Origin: JBFYTX01 sp964442335 | Lineage (GTDB): Bacteria; Chloroflexota; Dehalococcoidia; Dehalococcoidales; RBG-16-60-22 | Direction of reading: 5' to 3' | Assembly (NCBI GenBank): GCA_964442335.1 | Contig: CAYTZI010000052.1 | Span: forward strand, 1-13,381 | Length of the DNA: 13,381 bases | Translations under genes and position numbers: made by a program | Shown: positions 1 to 6,455 of the stretch, piece by piece | Position numbering within the stretch: position 1 is the first letter of the stretch | Layout of the letters: every line of letters begins with the position of its first letter | The notes under the pieces: generated by a model | What the model was told of the DNA's origin: nothing | Database searches by the model: none | The model's input: only the letters and a program-made list of their open reading frames with translations

Positions 1-278
1 TACTCCACATCGGCATCGAAGTCATGCATGTCCATCGGGTTTGAGCCGAAGAAGAGAAAGTATTCCGTGAACATGTGTTTGTGAGTCGGCTCATGGAACA
101 TGTATGGTTTCCTGACCACGGTTATGGCCGGGAGCGCCCTGGCGTCCGCCGGTATGATATCCTCGTGTCCCCGCCCGGCCGATATCGCCTGTCCCCCCCA
201 TTCCTTTCTCAGGCCGTCATTTATCACGTCCTTGAGAAAATATTTATCGTACTTGAGTTCCTTCTTCTTTCTGGCCAC
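1..278 (-). CDS. Cupin-like protein, 5' part (runs off left edge)
   Basis: A minus-strand frame opens with GTG at 278-276 and stays open to the window edge, giving about 92 residues; the C-terminus lies outside. An AAGGAG Shine-Dalgarno sequence sits about 6 bases before the GTG, which fixes the start. The N-terminus is lysine-rich (MARKKKELKYDKYFLKD). Near residues 65-80 there is FHEPTHKHMFTEYFLFFG, which contains HxH followed by a glutamate, as in the first metal-binding motif of cupins. This stretch aligns well with WHEHDPHVHPNDEALVFVG in the second domain of the double-cupin protein at 9714-10616, including the glycine and the acidic residues after it, so I infer the same family. The substrate is unknown. 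It is divergent from the transporter operon. The reading frame is firm; the cupin assignment rests on motif comparison by eye. Confidence 0.72.
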   Translation of the reverse strand, partial: MARKKKELKYDKYFLKDVINDGLRKEWGGQAISAGRGHEDIIPADARALPAITVVRKPYMFHEPTHKHMFTEYFLFFGSNPMDMHDFDADVE

Positions 279-325
279 TTTTTTCTCCTTTTCTTTAAAC
301 GCTATAACGGGATTTTATCGTCGTT

Positions 326-354
326 ATTGTCCTCTTTTCTCCTGGCGGTGTCAA
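326..354 (-). promoter_or_regulatory. Possible sigma-70 promoter for the left-edge cupin gene
   Basis: On the minus strand a perfect TTGACA (354-349) is followed after 17 bases by GACAAT (331-326), a four-of-six match to the -10 box. Transcription would begin near 319, about 40 bases before the GTG start. The -35 is good and the -10 weak. Confidence 0.42.
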
Positions 355-474
355 ATACGGATTGCTTCGGCGTCATTTATCGGGACTATGGTGATAGTTT
401 CATAGCTGTGTCATCCGCGGCAGCGGAGATTGAGGGTGGAGGAACTATCGGGAGAAGATCAATTGTTAAGCCAC

Positions 475-504
475 TTGACATTAAATCAAAATATATGCTA
501 TAAC
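475..504 (+). promoter_or_regulatory. Strong sigma-70 promoter of the ABC transporter operon
   Basis: TTGACA (475-480) and TATAAC (499-504) are separated by 18 bases, and TGC directly before the -10 gives an extended -10 element. The predicted start is near 511, leaving a 5' leader of roughly 119 bases before the TTG start at 630. A small palindrome, CAATATTTTATTG (516-528), lies at the start of the transcript. The remainder of the 279-629 interval shows no gene I can support. Confidence 0.7.
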
Positions 505-574
505 AATGTACCTACCAATATTTTATTGATTTAGCAAGAATATATGACCACGCCTTGCTTACTATCCAAATCCT

Positions 575-590
575 CATGGTACGCACCATG
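575..590 (+). repeat. Perfect inverted repeat in the transporter leader
   Basis: CATGGT (575-580) and ACCATG (585-590) are exact reverse complements around a 4-base loop, ACGC. It lies in the 5' leader of the binding-protein mRNA, 25 bases before the ribosome binding site, so it could be a small hairpin or an operator. There is no U-run, so it is not a standard terminator. Confidence 0.45.
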
Positions 591-615
591 TATTCATAAT
601 AAATATATTTATAAA

Positions 616-623
616 GAGGAGGT
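616..623 (+). promoter_or_regulatory. Ribosome binding site fixing the TTG start at 630
   Basis: GAGGAGGT lies 6 bases before TTG at 630-632. It is near-consensus, and no other in-frame start codon is placed as well, so the TTG start of the binding protein is well supported. Confidence 0.8.
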
Positions 624-629
624 AGCCAA

Positions 630-2228
630 TTGAAAAAGTGGACTTTTAGTATTGCCCTTTTCCTGTTAGTCGTCTTCCTGTTGGTTGGTTGCGGTGAGCC
701 AACACCTTCGGCAAGTCCAACCCCAACCCCAACCCCAACCCCCACGCCAACTCCAACCGAGGCGTCGAAGTACGGGGGTACGCTGATCTACGTCCGCAAC
801 ACCGGGCTCCCCATTCTGGGTGCCCCGTCGGACATGCCCAACTTCAGCTGGTTCAACCAGATAATACTGCCGGTACTGGAACCCATCTGTATCATGGATG
901 CCCAGGGAAACCCGGCTCCCTGGCTGGCTGAGTCGGTAGACGTTGCTCCGGACGGCAAAACGATTACTTTCAACCTGAGATCGGGTATCAAGTTCCAGGA
1001 CGGGACGGACTTTGACGCCGCCGCCGTCAAATACAATTTCGAGGCTGTCATCAACGCCAATGTCGCCGGCTCGGACGTGTTCAGCAACGTAACCTCGATG
1101 GACGTGGTCGACCCGCTGACACTGCGCCTGACTTTATCACAGTACGACGCCCGTCTACTGCCCGGACTGGCGAGCAGCACTATCGGCCAGATCGCTTCCC
1201 CGGCAGCCCTGGCCAAAGCGGCGGACGCCGATAACGCCGCCGAACTCCACCTGGTAGGGACCGGCCCCTTCCTGTTTGACAGCTGGCAGCGCGACCAGTT
1301 TGTTAGATTCGTAAAATGGGACGGTTACTGGCAGGAGGGCAAACCCTACCTTGACGCGATCGAGTTCCGCAACAACCCGGACGTTCCCACGTCACTCCTG
1401 TCTCTGAAAGCCGGGGAGGTCAACTGGGTGGAGAACGTCGATCCTTCCGACTTTATAGCGATGCAGGCGGAAGGGTATACCGGCTTTATCGCCACTGATA
1501 TATTCTTCATCTTCAGCATTACTCCGGATAGCGCCAACCCGGAATCTCCATGTTCCAATCTTAAAGTCCGTCAGGCACTACAATATGCCATCGACCGGGA
1601 AGGCATGGCCCAGGGAATCGGCCAGGGGACCATGTTCCCCATGTATCAGCAGGGCGTAGAGAAAGACCCCTGGTTCGTTAAAGACCAGCCACAGCTAAAT
1701 TATGACCCTGACAAAGCCAGACAGCTGCTGGCCGATGCCGGTTATCCCGAAGGATTCACCATCACACTCATCTCGGATGTCCGGGCCCGCAAAGACCAGG
1801 TCACCGCCGTGCAAAGCTACTGGCAGGATGTCGGCGTCAAGACCATCCTGGATGTCGCCGATGTTCCCCGCATTACAGGTTACGGGGCGGACGGCTGGGA
1901 GGGCCTGCTGATGCCCGGGTTCCCCGGTGCGGATACCTTCACGGGCTGGCTCGGTCTGTATACCAGTTCCGTCTTCACCTATCCCAGCCTGGCCTGGCCG
2001 GATGGCTTCAAAGATGGCATGGCGGCGGTGATTGCCGAGCCGGATGCGAGCAAGCGTATGGCACTGTTTTCTTCATTGCAGAAGGAACTCTATGACGAGA
2101 CATTGTACATTTTTTACATCGGCGATTCCCCGCGCAGCCTGACCGATGGTACTGTCATGGACGCCAATTTCTACAAGGATGGCATCATGGGATGGTGGAC
2201 ACCGTCCGATTGCTGGCTTAAAAAGTAA
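630..2228 (+). CDS. ABC transporter solute-binding lipoprotein, peptide/nickel family (SBP_bac_5)
   Basis: This 532-residue extracytoplasmic receptor captures substrate for an ABC importer. Residues 1-20 form a lipoprotein signal peptide ending in lipobox LVGC, with lipidated Cys21. A low-complexity linker of seven Pro-Thr pairs (residues 30-43) then tethers the domain to the membrane. The body carries family hallmarks: KYGGTLIYV (47-55), FDAAAVKYNFE (128-138), VRQALQYAIDRE (313-324) and YDPDKARQLLADAGYPEGF (358-376). The length suits the family. The start is TTG, backed by a strong GAGGAGGT site. The two permease genes follow in the same direction. The ligand cannot be read from sequence: members bind oligopeptides, nickel, sugars or other compounds. 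The PT linker is encoded by a CCAACC hexamer array. Family assignment is secure, substrate unknown. Confidence 0.95.
   Translation: MKKWTFSIALFLLVVFLLVGCGEPTPSASPTPTPTPTPTPTPTEASKYGGTLIYVRNTGLPILGAPSDMPNFSWFNQIILPVLEPICIMDAQGNPAPWLAESVDVAPDGKTITFNLRSGIKFQDGTDFDAAAVKYNFEAVINANVAGSDVFSNVTSMDVVDPLTLRLTLSQYDARLLPGLASSTIGQIASPAALAKAADADNAAELHLVGTGPFLFDSWQRDQFVRFVKWDGYWQEGKPYLDAIEFRNNPDVPTSLLSLKAGEVNWVENVDPSDFIAMQAEGYTGFIATDIFFIFSITPDSANPESPCSNLKVRQALQYAIDREGMAQGIGQGTMFPMYQQGVEKDPWFVKDQPQLNYDPDKARQLLADAGYPEGFTITLISDVRARKDQVTAVQSYWQDVGVKTILDVADVPRITGYGADGWEGLLMPGFPGADTFTGWLGLYTSSVFTYPSLAWPDGFKDGMAAVIAEPDASKRMALFSSLQKELYDETLYIFYIGDSPRSLTDGTVMDANFYKDGIMGWWTPSDCWLKK
717..740 (+). repeat. In-frame hexamer repeat encoding the Pro-Thr linker
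   Basis: Four perfect copies of CCAACC run from 717 to 740, followed by degenerate copies to about 758. Each unit encodes Pro-Thr. Gain or loss of units would change linker length without breaking the frame. An upstream GGTTGG (683-688) could base-pair with a CCAACC unit in the mRNA. Confidence 0.75.
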
Positions 2229-2256
2229 TAATATACTGATTCCAAGATGATTCGAG

Positions 2257-2296
2257 GAGGGCAGAGCGGCCATGTCTTCAACACAGCTCTGCCCTC
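2257..2296 (+). promoter_or_regulatory. Intercistronic hairpin between binding protein and permease
   Basis: GAGGGCAGAGC (2257-2267) and GCTCTGCCCTC (2286-2296) are perfect 11-base inverted repeats with an 18-base loop. No U-run follows, so it is not a classic intrinsic terminator. In ABC operons such hairpins after the binding-protein gene commonly protect the upstream mRNA or cause partial termination, so that the receptor is made in excess over the permeases. That role is inferred here. Confidence 0.65.
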
Positions 2297-2338
2297 GTAT
2301 CTCGTGGCGTTCGTAAAAATATCAGTGGTTGAATTGGC

Positions 2339-3301
2339 TTGATAACATACATCACTCGTCGCATTTTACTGGGGATACTGATCTTAATTCTCGTAACGGT
2401 CATGGTATTTCTGGTAATGCGTCTTTTACCCGGCGACCCCCTGACCCTTTTTATATCCCAGTCTCAAATGGCTTCCGGCCAGCTGACGACGGAGCAGCTC
2501 GACGAGCTGCGGCACCGGTTTGGCCTGGATAAGCCACTGATGATGCAGTACTTTGACTGGATCGGCGGGGTGCTGCGCGGCGACCTTGGCATGTCGATTT
2601 TTTACACCACCGAGGTCAGCACTTTGATAGCGGAACGCATGCCGATTACTTTTTATCTGGGTGCGATGGCATTCATTTTCAGCGCTGTCTTGGGTATTCT
2701 ATTCGGTATAATTTGCGCCATTCGGCGGGGAAAGTGGCTCGATGCCGTTATTACCGTGGTGGCCAATGTCGGTATCACGATTCCTTCCTTCTGGTTTGGA
2801 ATCTTGTTGATATACGTTTTTTCCCTGCAGGTCCACTGGCTGCCAACCGGCGGTTTTGTGTCTCCGTTTTCCAACCTCCTGGAGAGTCTTCGCATGGCTA
2901 TCATGCCGGTTTTTTGCCTTTCGCTCTTTTCCATCGCTTCACTGACACGGCAAACGCGGGCCAGTATGCTGGAAGTCGTCAGACAGGACTATATCCGTAC
3001 TGCCTGGTCGAAAGGATTAACCGAAAGAGTCATCATCCTGAAACATATGATTAAGAACGGCTTGATTCCGGTCGTAACCATAATGGGTGTTCAGGTCGGT
3101 TTAATTTTTGGTGGCTCCGTCCTCATAGAACAGGTGTTTAATATCCCGGGGATGGGGAAATTGCTGACCCAGGCAGTCTTCCTGCATGATTATATGGTAG
3201 TCCAGGCCGGGGTGCTGATCGTGGCCGTGGTGGTAGTGCTATCCAACCTGATTGTGGATATCTCTTATGGATGGTTCGATCCCAGAATCAGATACGGTTA
3301 G
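2339..3301 (+). CDS. ABC transporter permease, DppB/OppB type
   Basis: This 320-residue inner-membrane protein is one half of the translocation channel of the peptide/nickel-type importer. It starts with a typical MITYITRRILLG amino end and a first membrane helix with RLLPGDP (28-34). The N-terminal region contains LDELRHRFGLDKPL (54-67) and RGDLGMSIFYT (80-90), both characteristic of DppB. The cytoplasmic EAA loop that docks to the ATPase is at about 217-244 (DYIRTAWSKGL onward). The C-terminus is WFDPRIRYG. The start must be TTG at 2339, because an in-frame TGA at 2330-2332 lies just upstream and no other start codon intervenes. The ribosome binding site is poor. It is preceded by the intercistronic hairpin and followed at once by the second permease, in one operon. 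Confidence 0.94.
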   Translation: MITYITRRILLGILILILVTVMVFLVMRLLPGDPLTLFISQSQMASGQLTTEQLDELRHRFGLDKPLMMQYFDWIGGVLRGDLGMSIFYTTEVSTLIAERMPITFYLGAMAFIFSAVLGILFGIICAIRRGKWLDAVITVVANVGITIPSFWFGILLIYVFSLQVHWLPTGGFVSPFSNLLESLRMAIMPVFCLSLFSIASLTRQTRASMLEVVRQDYIRTAWSKGLTERVIILKHMIKNGLIPVVTIMGVQVGLIFGGSVLIEQVFNIPGMGKLLTQAVFLHDYMVVQAGVLIVAVVVVLSNLIVDISYGWFDPRIRYG

Positions 3302-3309
3302 AATGTAAA

Positions 3310-4227
3310 GTGAAGAAAAATTCAGAATTAACAAATAGGGGCCTTTCTTCGGCAGATGTAGAAAACGTGACTCCCGTTCGTTATGGCGAGTTCCGGCGGG
3401 TAGTGAATGTCTTTTTGGGACGCAAGCTAGCGGTATTCGGCATGGTCATTATAATTGCCCTGATACTGACGGCTATCTTTGCTCCCTGGCTGGCGCCTTA
3501 CAATCCCTACAAAATGGACATGACTCAGGTCTTACGGCAACCGAGCTTACAGCACCTCCTGGGTACGGATTCGGTCGGCCGGGATAATTTAAGCCGCGTA
3601 ATCTATGGATCACGGGTATCTTTGATAGTGGCTTTCGGGACCATCGGTATCTCAGCCATAATCGGGGAAGCTATGGGCCTGGCGGCAGCATATTTCGGAG
3701 GAGCGGTTTTCCACATTATCATGAGACTGACTGACGCTTTGATGGCCGTCCCCATGCTGCTCATAGCCATGGTTATTGCTTCAGTTCTGGGCGGAGGTAT
3801 TAAAAATATCATCATTGCTCTTGGAATCGGGATGATACCGATACAATGCCGCATGATGTGCGGCCAGGCCATGACTATCCAGCAAAATGACTATATTATC
3901 GCGGCGCGTTCCATTGGAGCCGGTAACTTTAGAATGATGATGAAGCATATTTTCCCCAATGCTTTCCCTTCCATTCTCATCGTTATCACCATTGGACTGG
4001 GGACCACTATCTTAGCTGAAGCAGGTCTTAGTTTCCTCGGCGTGGGTATATTGCCCCCTGAAGCTGCCTGGGGCAGTATGATCAGCGATGGTTACAAATT
4101 TCTCTTAACGAATCCTTTGCTTTCATTCGCTCCCGGAATAGCGATTATGCTGGTAGTGTTTGGTTTTAATATGGTTGGCGACGGTCTGCGGGATGCGCTT
4201 GACCCGCGTCTGAGGGGAACCTTCTAG
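3310..4227 (+). CDS. ABC transporter permease, DppC/OppC type
   Basis: This 305-residue inner-membrane protein is the partner permease to the gene at 2339. An OppC-type N-terminal region with one membrane helix (about 39-62) precedes LLGTDSVGRDNLSRVIYGSR (83-102). The EAA loop is at about 193-221 (QNDYIIAARSIGAG onward), and the tail DGLRDALDPRLRG is typical. I chose GTG at 3310, eight bases after the upstream stop. An in-frame ATG at 3271 would add 13 residues, but these only re-read the end of the first permease gene in another frame and that ATG lacks a ribosome site. GTG also has a weak site, so translation may be coupled to the first permease. No ATPase genes (DppD/DppF type) follow; the next gene is on the other strand, so the transporter must borrow ATPases encoded elsewhere or be incomplete. 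Confidence 0.93.
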   Translation: MKKNSELTNRGLSSADVENVTPVRYGEFRRVVNVFLGRKLAVFGMVIIIALILTAIFAPWLAPYNPYKMDMTQVLRQPSLQHLLGTDSVGRDNLSRVIYGSRVSLIVAFGTIGISAIIGEAMGLAAAYFGGAVFHIIMRLTDALMAVPMLLIAMVIASVLGGGIKNIIIALGIGMIPIQCRMMCGQAMTIQQNDYIIAARSIGAGNFRMMMKHIFPNAFPSILIVITIGLGTTILAEAGLSFLGVGILPPEAAWGSMISDGYKFLLTNPLLSFAPGIAIMLVVFGFNMVGDGLRDALDPRLRGTF

Positions 4228-4291
4228 TAAAATATTGTGGGTCTCCCGGCCTTACTTCAGGGGCTCTTACGGATGAAAACCGTTCCCGGAT

Positions 4292-5329
4292 TTAACGGCG
4301 CACGCGGGCGGCGGTCCGCTCTTCCCAGACCGGATGCCTCCGGGCGGCCATGTTGATGATGCTCACCGCGAACTCCCCGTAGGAATAGCCGGCGAGCTCC
4401 GCCGCCGATATCGTGCTGGTGTCCGGGCTGATATCCGCGTTGGGATTTACGTCCAGGACATACAGAGCGCCGTCTTTCATGCGCATGTCGATGCGGGCGT
4501 AATCGCGGCACCCGGAAGCCATAAAAGATGCTTTACAGACCTGCTCCACGCCGCGGGACTCATCATCGGAGAGCGGCGCCGGCAGCACGGTCTTTATCTT
4601 CTGGTACTGTTCGGATTCCGGGACGAACTTGGCCTCGTAAGAGCAGATCCGGTCGTGTTCATCCTCAAAAGACGAAAACTCCATCTCCACCGGCGGCAGC
4701 ACGTCGATGCTGCCGGTTTCCCACAGCGATACATGGAGTTCCCGCCCGTCGATGAAGTCCTCGACCAGCACCGGCTGGCGGTATTTTTTCAGTATATAGC
4801 CCACCCTGTTCTTAAGCTCGGCGCCCGTCAGGACTATCGCATTACGGTCGATTCCTTCGCTGCAATGTTCCAGTGAAGGTTTCACGATAGCCGGAAAACG
4901 CTCCCAATCGACGTCCGAAACGCGGTTAAAGGTCCGCCATCCGGGGGTAAGAATTCCCGCCTCTTCAAGGAGCTGTTTGATGCGGATTTTGTCCTGGGAA
5001 AGCGCAATCGCCGCCGAACCGGCGCCCGTGAACGTGAACCCGCTCTGCTCCAGGTATTCAGCCACGAGCCATTCGCTGTGGGCCATGCCGGGGATGCTTT
5101 CGCACCAGTTGAAAACTATATGTTCGTAGGGATTGTATTGAGACAGTACGCGGTCGAGGTCGCTATCGGTAACAGGGACGAGGATTGTCTGATACCCGAG
5201 CAGGGCGATCGCCCCGTCGAGCTGCGAGGTCATTTGAAGAACCTCTTCCTGCTCATGTTCCGGCCAATCGGGGTCGAGGTTAAAGAGCAGCAGGACAGGC
5301 AGGTCCGGCAGACATATATCTACGGCCAC
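4292..5329 (-). CDS. ATP-grasp ligase, D-alanine-D-alanine ligase-like
   Basis: A 345-residue cytoplasmic enzyme of the ATP-grasp superfamily, which joins a carboxylate to an amine through an acylphosphate. Resemblance to D-Ala-D-Ala ligase runs through the whole protein: a PVLLLFN first strand (11-17), VFNWCES (72-78), LSQDKIRIKQLLEEAGILTPG (about 110-130), FPAIVKPSLEHCSEGI with nucleotide-binding Lys150, VEDFIDGRELHVSLW (189-203), and the metal-binding end ARIDMR...LDVNPNADISPDTS with Asp281, Asp293 and Asn295. The substrate-binding parts differ from standard Ddl, so the true substrates are uncertain and I give no gene symbol. Coordinates use GTG at 5329. However, the only strong ribosome site (AAGGAG, 5359-5354) sits 9 bases before an in-frame ATT at 5344-5342, which would add MGKPE. 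The gene is alone in its transcription unit and convergent with the transporter. Confidence 0.88.
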   Translation of the reverse strand: MAVDICLPDLPVLLLFNLDPDWPEHEQEEVLQMTSQLDGAIALLGYQTILVPVTDSDLDRVLSQYNPYEHIVFNWCESIPGMAHSEWLVAEYLEQSGFTFTGAGSAAIALSQDKIRIKQLLEEAGILTPGWRTFNRVSDVDWERFPAIVKPSLEHCSEGIDRNAIVLTGAELKNRVGYILKKYRQPVLVEDFIDGRELHVSLWETGSIDVLPPVEMEFSSFEDEHDRICSYEAKFVPESEQYQKIKTVLPAPLSDDESRGVEQVCKASFMASGCRDYARIDMRMKDGALYVLDVNPNADISPDTSTISAAELAGYSYGEFAVSIINMAARRHPVWEERTAARVRR

Positions 5330-5353
5330 TTCAGGTTTTCCAATCCTGTTTTT

Positions 5354-5359
5354 CTCCTT
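5354..5359 (-). promoter_or_regulatory. Ribosome binding site pointing to an ATT start
   Basis: On the minus strand AAGGAG (5359-5354) is followed by 9 bases and then ATT (5344-5342), in frame with the ATP-grasp gene. The nearest conventional in-frame start, GTG at 5329, is 24 bases from this site, which is too far for normal initiation. A tag stop at 5371-5369 closes the frame upstream, and no ATG, GTG or TTG lies in frame between. Confidence 0.55.
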
Positions 5360-5436
5360 CCCGGTTAACTAATGCGCATCGTACCCCCGACGGTATGTGC
5401 CCACTAGACATTTACGTATAAACACACCTTTATTTT

Positions 5437-5465
5437 AATATAAACTTTTTATGCCGTTTTATCAA
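5437..5465 (-). promoter_or_regulatory. Sigma-70 promoter for the ATP-grasp gene
   Basis: On the minus strand TTGATA (5465-5460) and TATATT (5442-5437) are separated by exactly 17 bases. Transcription would start near 5430, giving a leader of about 85-100 bases. The -35 box is one arm of the palindrome at 5460-5477. Confidence 0.65.
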
Positions 5466-5477
5466 TACATTTTGATA
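5460..5477. repeat. Operator-like palindrome on the ATP-grasp promoter
   Basis: TATCAA (5460-5465) and TTGATA (5472-5477) are perfect inverted repeats with a 6-base centre. The left arm is the -35 box of the minus-strand promoter, so a bound regulator would block RNA polymerase. Size and symmetry fit a dimeric helix-turn-helix repressor site; this is inferred. Confidence 0.4.
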
Positions 5478-5542
5478 GATATTTTGTACAATGACCCCCA
5501 CATTCCTGCCGTGTGTCTGGGTATAGAAAAGCCGGGCCGACA

Positions 5543-5551
5543 TGGTATAAT
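5543..5551 (+). promoter_or_regulatory. Extended -10 promoter for the first SDR gene
   Basis: TGGTATAAT contains a perfect TATAAT (5546-5551) with the TGN extension. I see no good -35 at the expected distance (around 5523-5528), as is usual for extended -10 promoters. Transcription would begin near 5558, about 30 bases before the GTG start. Confidence 0.62.
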
Positions 5552-5586
5552 ACGGCGGCAATCTAAAATTTTTATCGGAGGGCATT

Positions 5587-6355
5587 GTGGACCTGAAACT
5601 TAAAGATAAAATAGCGTTTGTAACCGGCACGGGCAGCCAGATAGGCTTCGGGAAAGGTATCGTTCTAAAGCTGGCGGAGGAAGGCTGCGACGTCATCTGC
5701 GCCGATATCGATGGCGACGGCGCTCAGAAGACCGCCGCGGCGGTAAAAGCCCTGGGCAGGAAGTCCCTGGCGCTGAAGGTCGATATTACCGATAAAACCG
5801 CTGTTGACGCTGCCGTCAAGAAAGCCCTCGAAGAATTCGACCATATAGATATACTGGTCAACTGCGCCGGCCGCGCCAGCGGCATCCGTCCTTTCGTCGA
5901 GATGACGCAGGACCTGTGGGACATCGATATCAATATCAATCTCCGCGGCACGATGAACGTCACCCAGGCGGTTCTGCCGCAAATGCTGAAACGCCGTTAC
6001 GGGAAAATCGTTAATTTCTCCACCCACGCCGCCAACCAGCCCACCGGACTCGCCGGGGCCGCGGTGTATGTCGCCGCCAAAGCCGGCACGGTCATGTTCA
6101 GCCGGACGCTCGCCGGAGAGGTCGGCGCGCAGGGCATTAATATCAATATCATCGCTCCCGGACCCGGAGCGACCAATTTTCACCGGGTGAGCGGCGGCGA
6201 CCCCCGCATGACCGAGATTGTGGATAACCTGGCTAAAGCGGGCAAGACCACCACCCCGGAGGACATCGCCAACGCGGTGGCTTTCCTGGTCTCGGACGTT
6301 TCCTCAAAGCTGTCCGGCCAGATACTGGAGGTCTCCGCCCCCATGGGCGAAAGAC
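5587..6355 (+). CDS. SDR-family oxidoreductase (3' end lost in the gap)
   Basis: A short-chain dehydrogenase/reductase, a cytoplasmic NAD(P)-dependent enzyme with a Rossmann fold. About 256 residues are visible. The cofactor loop is TGTGSQIGFG (13-22). Asp40 at the end of the second strand (VICADID) suggests NAD(H) rather than NADP(H). LVNCAG (90-95) stands for the usual NNAG. The active site is Tyr161 and Lys165 (YVAAK), with Ser145 or Thr146 as the third residue; the spacing to Tyr161 is slightly longer than the usual 13. The end of the visible part, SGQILEVSAP, is near the normal family C-terminus, so only a few residues and the stop are missing. The start is GTG at 5587 with GGAGGG 4 bases upstream. 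The substrate cannot be told. The gene faces a second SDR gene across the gap. Confidence 0.9.
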
Positions 6356-6455
6356 NNNNNNNNNNNNNNNNNNNNNNNNNNNNNNNNNNNNNNNNNNNNN
6401 NNNNNNNNNNNNNNNNNNNNNNNNNNNNNNNNNNNNNNNNNNNNNNNNNNNNNNN
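6356..6455. other. Scaffold gap (100 N)
   Basis: Exactly 100 undetermined bases. This round number is often used for gaps of unknown length, so the real distance between the two SDR genes may differ greatly. Both genes lose only their last residues and stop codons here. Any terminator or further gene between them is unseen. Confidence 0.97.

Noticed and set aside
75..503. Plus-strand open frames near the left edge
   Set aside because: They are antisense to the left-edge cupin gene, then run through the divergent promoter region; no ribosome site.
4280..4298. Short inverted repeat CCGTT/AACGG as a terminator between the convergent transporter and ATP-grasp genes
   Set aside because: Only 5 bp, long loop, no T-run, and it overlaps the ATP-grasp stop codon. 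I see no convincing terminator in 4228-4291.
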